DNA of 64,000 nucleotides from Chitinophaga hostae (GTDB taxonomy: Bacteria; Bacteroidota; Bacteroidia; Chitinophagales; Chitinophagaceae), in assembly GCF_018224885.1 (NCBI RefSeq), contig NZ_JAGTXB010000001.1, positions 372,001 through 436,000 of the forward strand, written 5' to 3'. Positions 8,750-16,135 of this stretch are shown piece by piece. A program made the translations under genes and the position numbers. Below the pieces are notes generated by a model. The model did no database searches. It was not told the DNA's origin and worked only from the letters and a program-made list of their open reading frames with translations. The first letter of the stretch is position 1. Every line of letters starts with the position of its first letter.

Positions 8750-10336
8750 TTATTTCCTTGCCATTAATAACATATGCGATACCGGAAACGGGATGGGAAC
8801 AGGCGTATGATCATCGCCTGCGCGCAACAGCTGTACTTTTCCTTCCAGCCTGTTTTTCACAATCCACTCGTTGCGCCAGGTGTTGGAAAGATTATCTAAT
8901 CTTAGCCCCGCTTCTTCCAGTGCGGATTTCCAATCGTTATAATTCCAGAAACAAAAAGTTTCATGCATTTCGCTGAGCCAGTTATCGTGATAATCTTTTT
9001 TGAAAAGGAACTCGCAGGCGTTTTGCATTGACAATTTTGCATAGGTTTTTCCCGCAATGGTTAGCCATTCATGAGGCAGTTGAAATCCTTCCTGGTGGCG
9101 AAAGTCTTTAGCGAATTGTTTAAACAGCGCCATGGTGGAGAGTTTGCCCAGCCAGGTGGCAAGGTCGTGAGTGCCGGCATTTTCCGGCATGGGTAAATTG
9201 TTTTCGCCGTCGGTATCGTTGAGCCAGAGTAAAATTATTTCCTCTTTATTTTCAGGTCCTACTACATCACGGTTAATCCACACGCCGCCGGGAACAAGTT
9301 CGTTATAACGGTTATGAATAAACGCTATTAAATCTTTCCTGCTGCCATATGATTCTATTTCATGGGTAAGCGAGGAAGTATGAATGGTATTCATGCTGCC
9401 GGCTTCAAATACGAGGCTGGTGACGGCATTTTTTTGTGAGAAAAAAACGGAGGGGTTGGCGAATTCGCCATTATGTTTCCGTTGCAGGCAAATATCGTAT
9501 AAATGCCTGGATACTTCAATGCCGTAGAAATCGCACTCATGGAGGCGGTCATCTTCACAGGCCATTTTTATCCAGGAACCAACGGCGCAACCGATGTCGC
9601 CAATATTGCCGGGCTGGATGTAGGGGGCGGTTTCCCGGTATTTGTCGGCCGCGATATCATCCATTTGTTTCACATACACATTGTAGTCGCGCGTAGCGGT
9701 AAGATCACCATCAGCCCCGATAATAGGGTCTTTCAGGATATGCTGTACCTTCTCTCCCACTCCATACAGCGACCAGATCTTGAAAGAGGCCGGGTGCATC
9801 TGATCGAGGATGGTTTTGTTTTTACGCCATTGGTCGGTTTGGGCAATCAGTTTTACAATATCCCATGGCATGGGTTGCGTAAACTGTTTGCTGATGGGAT
9901 CCCATTCGGCGGGTAGTACTTTAAAGCCGTGCCGGAGGTACATTTCTTTTACGGCCGTAGAGCAGATAACGAGGGTGTTTTCCGGGCTGAGCGCATGTAC
10001 GCCTTCGCTGGAGTGACGGATGGTTTTGATGGTATATTCTGTGAAATCATTGATAACGCCTACGTCGTCGATGCCATACACAAATGCAGGTACATCCAGT
10101 GAGTTGGAAAATTCCTGGATGATCATGGCCCGGAGATAGAAAGGTACCGGGTTTCGCTTGGTGCCCAGGTGGTTGGCCGAAGTAACGGCGAAAATAACGC
10201 CGGCTATTTCCTGTGTGGGTAACGGGTGGCCGTATACATCTTTTTCGCCTTCCAGTTTGCATTTGATAAGGCGGTTCAGGTATTTGAACTGGAAATCTGT
10301 TAAAAGATGGTGGCGACCGGGTATAAGTAAGTACAT
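8750..10336 (-). CDS. fusion: NMN-adenylyltransferase-like N-domain plus class I SAM methyltransferase
   Basis: 528 residues. Residues about 1-200 look like a nucleotidyltransferase alpha/beta-phosphodiesterase fold of the NadM type: L-L-I-P-G-R-H-H-L-L at the first strand, then K-R-N-P-V-P-F-Y-L-R-A-M-I-I (compare N-P-x-x-x-x-E-R-x-x-M-I in NMN adenylyltransferases), and a V-I-C-S-T strand. The canonical HxGH is not intact, so catalysis is doubtful. Residues about 230-400 carry a SAM-binding motif I (D-I-G-C-A-V-G-S-W) followed by an acidic strand end (Y-G-I-E-V-S). The C-terminal 130 residues are unassigned. It lies 0.9 kb from nadV and the NadM-Nudix gene on the same strand. Domain calls are from motif reading; function is unknown. 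Confidence 0.65.
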   Translation of the reverse strand: MYLLIPGRHHLLTDFQFKYLNRLIKCKLEGEKDVYGHPLPTQEIAGVIFAVTSANHLGTKRNPVPFYLRAMIIQEFSNSLDVPAFVYGIDDVGVINDFTEYTIKTIRHSSEGVHALSPENTLVICSTAVKEMYLRHGFKVLPAEWDPISKQFTQPMPWDIVKLIAQTDQWRKNKTILDQMHPASFKIWSLYGVGEKVQHILKDPIIGADGDLTATRDYNVYVKQMDDIAADKYRETAPYIQPGNIGDIGCAVGSWIKMACEDDRLHECDFYGIEVSRHLYDICLQRKHNGEFANPSVFFSQKNAVTSLVFEAGSMNTIHTSSLTHEIESYGSRKDLIAFIHNRYNELVPGGVWINRDVVGPENKEEIILLWLNDTDGENNLPMPENAGTHDLATWLGKLSTMALFKQFAKDFRHQEGFQLPHEWLTIAGKTYAKLSMQNACEFLFKKDYHDNWLSEMHETFCFWNYNDWKSALEEAGLRLDNLSNTWRNEWIVKNRLEGKVQLLRAGDDHTPVPIPFPVSHMLLMARK

Positions 10337-10529
10337 AGGGTGAAGTTAAGGAATGCAATGAATTATCATAGCACTAAATATGTTAAAAAAATAAGATGGC
10401 CGGCTGTCCTCCCGGGAGGAAAAGCCCTGTTGGGCGGGGATATACGGAGTTAGCATGATTGTTGTTTTTATATGGGTGAACGGCAGTGTACGCGAACCTT
10501 TGTTTCACTGTTATTAAAAACAAAATCAT

Positions 10530-11075
10530 ATGAAAAAGATATTGTTGATCACCGGCTTAGTTATTAGCGGCTTCCTTTACGGAAATGTGACAAGCGCGCA
10601 GGTGAGAGTGAATGTGAATGTAAATATCGGTAGTCAACCGGTATGGGGACCGGTAGGTTATGATTATGCAGAGTACTATTATTTGCCGGATGCAGATGCC
10701 TACTATTATGTGCCCGAGCACCAATACATTTACCTGGATGCAGGACGCTGGATATTTGCTCCTGCTTTACCGGCGAGATATCACTACGATCCGTACAGGA
10801 GTTACAAGGTGGTTATTAATGAGCCAAGGCCTTATTTGCATCCGGACGTATACCGTGTTAAGTATGCCAAATACAAGGGCAGGTATGGTCAGCAGCGGAT
10901 AATCCGGGATAGCAGGGATGAAAGATATTATGTGGTAAAAGGTCATCCTATGAATGGAAGGGGTAATCAGAAGAAATACTATGGTGATGACAACAACGGT
11001 AATGGCAAGTATAAGAACAAGGGCTATAAGGATAAAGGAGATAAGGGCCATGGCCATGGACACGACAGAGACTAA
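10530..11075 (+). CDS. secreted Tyr-rich protein with basic Gly/Lys/His tail, function unknown
   Basis: 181 residues. A signal peptide (K-K-I-L-L-I-T-G-L-V-I, cleavage after T-S-A near 23) is followed by V-R-V-N-V-N-V-N-I-G, a tyrosine-rich stretch (Y-D-Y-A-E-Y-Y-Y-L, Y-Y-Y-V-P) and a W-containing core near 70-90. The last 40 residues are low-complexity Lys/Gly/Asp/His, ending in G-H-G-H-G-H-D-R-D. The histidine-rich end could bind metal and the basic tail could bind envelope polymers; both are guesses. It is monocistronic, running towards the nadV gene. Confidence 0.75.
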   Translation: MKKILLITGLVISGFLYGNVTSAQVRVNVNVNIGSQPVWGPVGYDYAEYYYLPDADAYYYVPEHQYIYLDAGRWIFAPALPARYHYDPYRSYKVVINEPRPYLHPDVYRVKYAKYKGRYGQQRIIRDSRDERYYVVKGHPMNGRGNQKKYYGDDNNGNGKYKNKGYKDKGDKGHGHGHDRD

Positions 11076-11136
11076 TATCGCTTGTTATAAATTTGAAGGG
11101 CGTTCCGTTAGCGGGGCGCCTTTCCCGTTTTAGGAT

Positions 11137-11171
11137 GTATAAGAAAGCCGTTTCACTGCTTGTGAAACGGC
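11137..11171 (-). terminator. terminator of the nad salvage operon
   Basis: A perfect 10-bp stem GCCGTTTCAC (11147-11156) with GTGAAACGGC (11162-11171), loop TGCTT. On the minus strand it is followed by TTTCTTAT (to 11137), placing it about 40 nt after the nadV stop. Confidence 0.8.
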
Positions 11172-11211
11172 CTGAGATGGAGGTAACGTTGTTGGAAGAA
11201 ATAGGAATAGT

Positions 11212-12627
11212 TTACAGCGCGGCGGTTTTGCGTACCTCGTCAAATGTGTAGCTGAGGGTTACTTCGCCGTTTTCGAATACGGTATGCAGCAGGTCTGCAG
11301 TGTCGGTCGCTTCGCCGGCTCCCACTGTTTTAAAAGTGTTATTGTCTTTTATGAGCCTGAGTTTACCGGCTTTTGATTTTTTGAAAGAAGTCCGTAGCTG
11401 GCCGGTGGCATCCAGTTCTACCGGCATTTTTTGTACGTTGATGGCTTCTCCGTTTACTACGGCAAAGGCGCATTTCAGTGCAAATTCCTGTGTATCGCGG
11501 TTTACGCGTTGCAGGAGGGCGCCGCCCATACCCAGCACCAGGTTTTCGGCGCTGATGCCGGCTTGTTTTAAGGCTTCGAATATGCCGGGTATAGAAGAGT
11601 AGCTGATGCCATCGCCCTGGATAACGCGTACCTGCGGAGGCAATACCTTAAAACCTTTTTCATTGGTGGTATACCCGAATTTATCCATGAGGATGCTGAA
11701 GATTTTCAGGAGGGTTTGTACCGGATCGCCGCTGTCGGGGCGAATTACGAGGGTGCCATCTCTCTTAAGTATCTGTTCTTTCAGCGCAGTGCCCCAGTAT
11801 TCTTCACAGGCCCGGAAAATATTGTAGGAGTCGGACACACAGGCAATGGTGCCGGTGGGGTAAGTATTGAGAATGTGTTTGAAAATTTCCAGTTCTCCCG
11901 CCTCGCCCAGCAGGGTGACTACGGAGTGCTCGGTAGCAGGGATCGATAAACCCGGTGCCGTGGGTGCGTCATAATATCTTTTGGCAAACAGGGAGCCGGG
12001 AATGGTGTCGCTGCCGGCGAAGCTGACCAGGTGGGCACTGCCACCAATACCTGCACTTTCTACTGAGCTGGCGCCGCGGAAGCCAAAGTCATTGAGTACA
12101 AAATCGATTCCGGCAAAAGCTGCTGCGCTGGCGGTATCTTCATAATATTTTTTTACCACCTTTTTTATTTCCCGGGATACGGAGGCTACGGTACAAGGGT
12201 ACCACACCTGCATAAGCAGCGTTTCCAGGAAGTTGGTGAGCCAGAAGCATTCGGGGTCGGTGTTTTCGATGGTCATCAGCACATTTCGTACAGGCACTAC
12301 CGTGCCTTCTGCCACTGCTTTAATGCGGATAGGTAATTTACCGCCGTGTTTTTCGATGATGTATTCAAAGCGACTGCGGTCAAATACATCTTTGCGGCCA
12401 AATACTTCAGCGAGCATGGTTTCCGCTTCATCCAGTTTTTCTTTGGTGAATACTACTCCGGATAGATATTCTTTCAGGAAATATTGCAACCCGTAAAAAA
12501 CGGTTTCGTCAAATTTGCCGCCCCTGCTTTCGAGGTAAGAGTAGATGTATTGGGTGCCGGGAATATAAAGTTTGTGGTGGGAGTATTTGTAAGCATCGGC
12601 CAGGAGGATGAGGTTTTCCTTTGTCAT
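11212..12627 (-). CDS. nadV: nicotinamide phosphoribosyltransferase (NAMPT/NadV)
   Basis: 471 residues, normal for the family. It makes NMN from nicotinamide and PRPP, the first step of non-deamidating NAD salvage. Visible features include the N-terminal L-L-A-D-A-Y-K-Y-S-H-H and Y-S-Y-L-E-S-R-G-G segments, D-F-G-F-R-G-A-S-S in the phosphoribosyl region, the P-A-T-E-H-S-V segment holding the family's phosphohistidine, and I-R-P-D-S-G-D-P. It starts 17 nt after the NadM-Nudix stop, so the two enzymes form an operon that takes nicotinamide to NAD. Terminator downstream at 11137-11171. Confidence 0.95.
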   Translation of the reverse strand: MTKENLILLADAYKYSHHKLYIPGTQYIYSYLESRGGKFDETVFYGLQYFLKEYLSGVVFTKEKLDEAETMLAEVFGRKDVFDRSRFEYIIEKHGGKLPIRIKAVAEGTVVPVRNVLMTIENTDPECFWLTNFLETLLMQVWYPCTVASVSREIKKVVKKYYEDTASAAAFAGIDFVLNDFGFRGASSVESAGIGGSAHLVSFAGSDTIPGSLFAKRYYDAPTAPGLSIPATEHSVVTLLGEAGELEIFKHILNTYPTGTIACVSDSYNIFRACEEYWGTALKEQILKRDGTLVIRPDSGDPVQTLLKIFSILMDKFGYTTNEKGFKVLPPQVRVIQGDGISYSSIPGIFEALKQAGISAENLVLGMGGALLQRVNRDTQEFALKCAFAVVNGEAINVQKMPVELDATGQLRTSFKKSKAGKLRLIKDNNTFKTVGAGEATDTADLLHTVFENGEVTLSYTFDEVRKTAAL

Positions 12628-12644
12628 ATCTCAATATTTTAATC

Positions 12645-13550
12645 TTATTTGGAATATTTTTTCATGAGTTTGGCGAGTAAAGGGAGATGTGTGTCTACAA
12701 TTTCTTCCCGGGTAATCATACCCGGTATATCCTTTACCGTTACCCATTTCACTTCTGCCAGATCATCGCCTGCTGCGGGTTCGCCGTCTACCAGGTCTAT
12801 GCTGAACAGGGTGGTGATAATTTTATTGACTTCGGAGCGGTAGCGCCAATCGTCTACCCGCATGGAGGCAACGTACTCCAGTGGTCCTATTTCCAGCGGG
12901 CCACATTCTTCCTGTAACTCTCTGGCAGCGGCCATCTCGAAGTTATCGTCTGTTGGGTCGGAAAATCCGCCAGGCAATCTCCATGCGTTTTCATTCGGCT
13001 TGCGACCTAACAGCAGCTCTTGTTTATTATTTCTGAACAGCGCTATGTCTACGGTAGCGTATACGGATGGGAACAGGTTGTAGGTATTATATATAATGCC
13101 GGCTCTGAATTCCTCTGTATCAAATACCTTGTCTGATAAGGCTTCCCGCATAGCGGTAGCGTTATAGTCCTTTACCGGTGGCAATGCTTCGGTTTTATAC
13201 CGGCCGGTGTAAACGCCCATAAAGCTATCGCGGCTGCCGTACAGCAGGAAGGTTTCATGGGGAAAGTTGTTGTACAGCAGTTCATCCATCTTTTGTGACC
13301 ATACGGCGTCGCTTTTCTGATCGCTGAGCGGCAATACAATGATTTCCGGGAACTGTTGCTTTATCATCCGCTCGCGGGTGTAATAGTCGAGCGGGTTTTT
13401 GCGGCTGCCGCGTACCGGGCTTACGCCCAGTATGATCAGCACCCGGTTGTGTTTCTGTTTCACCTGCCGGATCAGTTCCAGGTGGCCTTCATGTAAGGAA
13501 GGCGTTTGGAAGCGGGCTATAATAACTCCTGTGGGCTTTGTGTTTTGCAT
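12645..13550 (-). CDS. bifunctional NMN adenylyltransferase / Nudix hydrolase (NadM-Nudix)
   Basis: 301 residues. Residues about 8-170 are a NadM-type nucleotidyltransferase with an intact H-E-G-H (HxGH) motif and R-K-N-P-L-D-Y-Y-T-R-E-R-M-I. Residues about 180-295 are a Nudix domain with R-E-L-Q-E-E-C-G, the intact core of the Nudix box. Known fusions of this kind make NAD from NMN and ATP and hydrolyse ADP-ribose. It is the first gene of the nad operon, behind a TAnnTTTG promoter overlapped by a 21-bp palindrome (13563-13583). The nadV gene follows. Confidence 0.92.
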   Translation of the reverse strand: MQNTKPTGVIIARFQTPSLHEGHLELIRQVKQKHNRVLIILGVSPVRGSRKNPLDYYTRERMIKQQFPEIIVLPLSDQKSDAVWSQKMDELLYNNFPHETFLLYGSRDSFMGVYTGRYKTEALPPVKDYNATAMREALSDKVFDTEEFRAGIIYNTYNLFPSVYATVDIALFRNNKQELLLGRKPNENAWRLPGGFSDPTDDNFEMAAARELQEECGPLEIGPLEYVASMRVDDWRYRSEVNKIITTLFSIDLVDGEPAAGDDLAEVKWVTVKDIPGMITREEIVDTHLPLLAKLMKKYSK

Positions 13551-13562
13551 AATCCGAGCTAT

Positions 13563-13583
13563 TTTGTGTAATTGTTACACAAA
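13563..13583. promoter_or_regulatory. 21-bp palindromic operator at the nad operon promoter (candidate NrtR site)
   Basis: TTTGTGTAA (13563-13571), spacer TTG, TTACACAAA (13575-13583): perfect 9-bp arms. The right arm contains the TTTG of the minus-strand -7 box, so a bound protein would block the promoter. It lies 13 nt upstream of the nadM-like start. A related half-site TACACAA occurs at 13628-13634. The NrtR-type gene at 14477-15163 is the obvious candidate regulator; binding is inferred, not shown. Confidence 0.65.
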
Positions 13584-13610
13584 TATATGCCGCCATTTTT
13601 TAACCGCAAA
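13580..13610 (-). promoter_or_regulatory. promoter of the nadM-nadV operon
   Basis: On the minus strand TTTG (13610-13607) and TATATTTG (13587-13580) are separated by 19 nt, a textbook Bacteroidota -33/-7 pair. The -7 box overlaps the right arm of the palindrome at 13563-13583. Confidence 0.75.
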
Positions 13611-13855
13611 ATATTTCTTGTAAAAAATACACAAATTAAAAAAGAAAGTACCGGAAAATTAGACTCAGCGCGATATGAAAGCGGCTGAGATGGGATAAAT
13701 GTAGGGAGTAAAGCCGAAAGTTGTATACCGGTGGTGGGTTATAGCGAGGATGCTTTGGTAGGGGGAAATGGAAAGGGCCGGCTAAAGATGAACTAAGGTA
13801 GAATTTAAGATGCGGTGCTCATTTGCTCATTTTATGCAGCCAGCCCTTAGTAATT
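13611..13855. other. intergenic, no further gene seen
   Basis: Between the nad promoter and the small HTH gene. Apart from the half-site TACACAA at 13628-13634 I see no ORF with support, no long hairpin and no RNA gene. Confidence 0.5.
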
Positions 13856-14116
13856 TTAAAGCAGATCTTTTAAATCCTGTTGTACCTCCCAGGCCAGGTC
13901 TTTGATCTTTTCTCTTTCAGCCCTGCTGAGAGAATTGATCATGTGACCCGGATTAGCAGGATCGTTAATTTTTTCTTGTCTCATTTTTCTATAAAATGTC
14001 GATTCGCTCCAACCACATTCTTCACATACTTTTTCACGGAATTTTATCCCACTGTTGGCGAAGCCTTCAAACAGGCTGCGCAAGGAATTTGTTTGTCTTT
14101 TTTGAATTGCTTGCAT
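13856..14116 (-). CDS. small helix-turn-helix-like protein, divergent partner of an XRE regulator
   Basis: 86 residues. The middle (about 28-50: V-C-E-E-C-G-W-S-E-S-T-F-Y-R-K-M-R) looks like an HTH, with W-S-E-S-T-F-Y-R-K-M as the recognition helix; the C-terminus is a charged helix. No named family is recognised. It is transcribed away from the XRE gene at 14229, with a TATCTTTG -7 box at 14160-14153 on the minus strand, 37 nt before its ATG. A shared 24-bp palindrome lies between the two genes (14175-14198). The arrangement resembles a two-repressor switch without the rest of a prophage. Confidence 0.6.
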   Translation of the reverse strand: MQAIQKRQTNSLRSLFEGFANSGIKFREKVCEECGWSESTFYRKMRQEKINDPANPGHMINSLSRAEREKIKDLAWEVQQDLKDLL

Positions 14117-14174
14117 GATGTAGAATTAAGGCTTAACAAAGATGGTTGGCTACAAAGATATGGAATCATTTTTA

Positions 14175-14198
14175 TTTGACATCATAAATGATGTCAAA
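14175..14198. promoter_or_regulatory. 24-bp palindromic operator between divergent HTH genes
   Basis: TTTGACATCAT (14175-14185), AA, ATGATGTCAAA (14188-14198): perfect 11-bp arms around a 2-bp centre. It lies upstream of the preferred XRE start (14229) and just upstream of the -7 box of the divergent gene. Two-fold symmetry and position suit an autoregulatory HTH dimer. Confidence 0.65.
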
Positions 14199-14228
14199 TT
14201 TTTTATTGTTTTGATTGAATTTCATCCA

Positions 14229-14453
14229 ATGGCAAGTAATCGGGATGAAAATACTTTAATAAAGTTAGGGGCTAAAATCCGCGAATTAAAGGAAGCGAAG
14301 GGGCTTACTGATAGAGACTTTGCTGACAGAGCGGAAATTGGCTACGCACAGGTTTGGAGGTTGTTGGATGGGCAGGTTAATCCGACGTACTCTACATTAA
14401 AGGCTATTGCAAAGATATTGGATGTGCATCCAGGCGTTTTCTTTGATCTCTAA
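14229..14453 (+). CDS. XRE/HTH_3-family transcriptional regulator
   Basis: 74 residues from the preferred ATG at 14229. Residues about 10-70 form a Cro/CI-type HTH: I-R-E-L-K-E-A-K-G-L, D-F-A-D-R-A-E-I-G-Y-A-Q-V-W-R-L, then P-T-Y-S-T-L-K-A-I-A. The frame is open upstream to an ATG at 14142, but that start would put the 24-bp palindrome inside the gene and add 29 non-HTH residues, so I prefer the shorter form. It lacks a ligand or peptidase domain. The stop is 23 nt from the convergent NrtR-type gene's stop. Confidence 0.8.
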   Translation: MASNRDENTLIKLGAKIRELKEAKGLTDRDFADRAEIGYAQVWRLLDGQVNPTYSTLKAIAKILDVHPGVFFDL

Positions 14454-14476
14454 AGTCGGCGGGATCTCCTACTCCC

Positions 14477-15163
14477 CTATATCTCAAACGTCATCCCTTC
14501 TTTCTTCAGTTTAAAATACCTGGTCTCATCGAAACTGAACAAATTCGCCGGTCTTCCCTGCGACACCTGTTTCTGCTTTTCATTATGGGCAATCAATATT
14601 CCCAGGTGACTAATCTTTTTCTGGAAGTTGCGACGGTCAATGGGCCGGTCCAGTAAGGTTTCGTAGAGTTTTTCCAGGTCGGCGATGGGGAATTTTTTGT
14701 CGAGCAGTTCGAAGCCGATGGGTTCGTAGCGGATTTTGTTACGCAGACGTTGTACCGCTACATCGATAATAGTGGCGTGGTCAAAGGCCAGCGCGGGCAG
14801 GTCTTTGATATTGAACCAACTGGCGTCTTCTGCATCGGAGCTGGCTGCCAGCTTGAAGTTGGTGGGGTTTACGAGGCCAAAGTGGGCAATAGACACTACC
14901 CTGCCGCGGGGATCGCGGCCCGGGAGCCCAAAAGTATACAGTTGTTCCAGGTAATTGATATTCACGCCGGCTTCTGTCAGCAGTTCGCGGGTAACGGCCT
15001 CTTCGAGCGATTCTTCGTCGAGTACAAAGCCGCCGGGCAGGGCCCAGCTGTGCAGATAGGGTTGAATGGTACGCTTGATAAGCAGTACCACAATACCTTC
15101 TTTGGGAATATATCCAAATACAACCGCATCTACGGTTAGTCTGATGTTCTGTTTTATGGGCAA
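14477..15163 (-). CDS. nrtR: NrtR-family transcriptional regulator (Nudix-like domain plus winged HTH)
   Basis: 228 residues. Residues about 1-145 are a Nudix fold (W-A-L-P-G-G-F-V near 40) whose box reads R-E-L-L-T-E-A-G-V: the first Glu of the usual E-E pair is Thr, as expected for a ligand-sensing, non-hydrolytic Nudix domain. Residues about 150-225 are the C-terminal winged HTH (R-R-N-F-Q-K-K-I, R-P-A-N-L-F-S-F). NrtR proteins repress NAD genes and respond to ADP-ribose or NAD; a Bacteroides relative, AraR, senses arabinose instead. The neighbourhood favours the NAD role. It starts at a TTG, 12 nt after the lipoprotein stop; no upstream ATG is in frame. Confidence 0.85.
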   Translation of the reverse strand: MPIKQNIRLTVDAVVFGYIPKEGIVVLLIKRTIQPYLHSWALPGGFVLDEESLEEAVTRELLTEAGVNINYLEQLYTFGLPGRDPRGRVVSIAHFGLVNPTNFKLAASSDAEDASWFNIKDLPALAFDHATIIDVAVQRLRNKIRYEPIGFELLDKKFPIADLEKLYETLLDRPIDRRNFQKKISHLGILIAHNEKQKQVSQGRPANLFSFDETRYFKLKKEGMTFEI

Positions 15164-15175
15164 ACTCTTATCTGA

Positions 15176-15586
15176 TTATTTTACTTGAATGTATTGTTCT
15201 AGCTGGGCGGTTCCCTTGTGTAAATTTACGAACAAAGGATTTTTTACCGGATCAAAAACGATAATAGTGCTTTGTTCCCATATATCCTGGGGTGTGGGCA
15301 GTTCTATGATCACTTCCTGGCCGTTGGCGCGGTGAAACAGGAGACTGTCTTTCCCGGCGATATGTCCTTTAAACTGGTGTTGATCCAGGTAATCGGTCAG
15401 TTGTTTTCTCAGCGCCAGTACCGAGTCGGTGAGCGGACCGGCCGCTGGCTTGAATTCGCGGTAAACGTAACATTTTTCGCTGATCACATCATAGGCCGAT
15501 CTGTCGGTACTGCGTTCTTCATTACGGGTATGGTTACACGCAAACAGCAGCACGGCAATGGTAAGGAGTGATAATATTTTATTCAT
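15176..15586 (-). CDS. small lipoprotein, function unknown
   Basis: 136 residues. The N-terminus (M-N-K-I-L-S-L-L-T-I-A-V-L-L-F-A-C) is a lipoprotein signal with the lipobox L-F-A-C, so the mature protein starts at Cys17 and is membrane-anchored. The rest is soluble and matches no family I can name. It lies between an NTF2-like gene (12 nt upstream) and the NrtR-type regulator (12 nt downstream), so the three are probably one transcript. Confidence 0.75.
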   Translation of the reverse strand: MNKILSLLTIAVLLFACNHTRNEERSTDRSAYDVISEKCYVYREFKPAAGPLTDSVLALRKQLTDYLDQHQFKGHIAGKDSLLFHRANGQEVIIELPTPQDIWEQSTIIVFDPVKNPLFVNLHKGTAQLEQYIQVK

Positions 15587-15598
15587 GATCTTGTTGCT

Positions 15599-15994
15599 TT
15601 AATGTTCGTAACAATCATAGTTGCGCTGGCGGTAAATTTTGCCATCGCGGAATTCTATGATGGTGCAAATGAATGCTTTCATTATTTGTCCGCGGCGGAA
15701 CTGTCCGGCATCCACGCCTATTTCGCCGGTCCATTTGGCTTCTACCACGAGGGTATTGCCGGATTCCACCACTTTCAGCACGCTGAAATGCTGGGATTTT
15801 AGAATTATTTTATTCGTGGCCATGCTTTCCAGCATGATGTCAAAGTTTCGTTGTTTGATCTCATTCGAGAGCTGATTGGGATATTCAGTCTGGATGATAT
15901 TGGGATGAAAAACCCTGGCAAATTCAACTGGGTCTGCTGAAAAGCTTTCCAGCAGCTGGAAATACCGGTATATAAGCGCCAGTTTCTCGTCCAT
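15599..15994 (-). CDS. NTF2-like/SnoaL-like domain protein
   Basis: 131 residues. The pattern of an N-terminal helix (L-I-Y-R-Y-F-Q-L-L-E-S-F), E-F-A-R-V-F-H-P-N-I, later beta strands and the terminal strand F-R-D-G-K-I-Y-R-Q-R-N-Y-D-C-Y is typical of cone-shaped NTF2/SnoaL folds. These bind small hydrophobic ligands or act as isomerases and cyclases; nothing shows which. It is the first gene of the three-gene run ending with the NrtR-type regulator. Confidence 0.75.
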   Translation of the reverse strand: MDEKLALIYRYFQLLESFSADPVEFARVFHPNIIQTEYPNQLSNEIKQRNFDIMLESMATNKIILKSQHFSVLKVVESGNTLVVEAKWTGEIGVDAGQFRRGQIMKAFICTIIEFRDGKIYRQRNYDCYEH

Positions 15995-16035
15995 TTATAG
16001 GGATAAATTAGTCATGTGTTGGCACGAAAATATAG

Positions 16036-16135
16036 AATTACGAATTAAGAATTACGAATTACGGGATTTGCCGGGGAGATTATCGGTTATCATCTACCTG
16101 CAAATCCCGTAATTCGTAATTTTTAATTCGTAATT
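16036..16135. repeat. long palindrome, class B: 35-bp arms, one mismatch
   Basis: The left arm is 16036-16070 (begins AATTACGAATTAAGAATTAC, ends GGGATTTG) and the right arm 16101-16135 is its reverse complement with one mismatch; the loop is 30 nt. The arms are built from repeated AATTACG words. The right arm overlaps the 3' end of the M28 peptidase gene and supplies its last codons and stop (T-I-T-N-stop). A relative with different arms lies at 33124-33232. Confidence 0.9.

Noticed and set aside
13856-14453. prophage immunity region
   Set aside because: Only two small HTH genes and one palindrome; no integrase, structural or lysis genes and no attachment repeats were seen around them.
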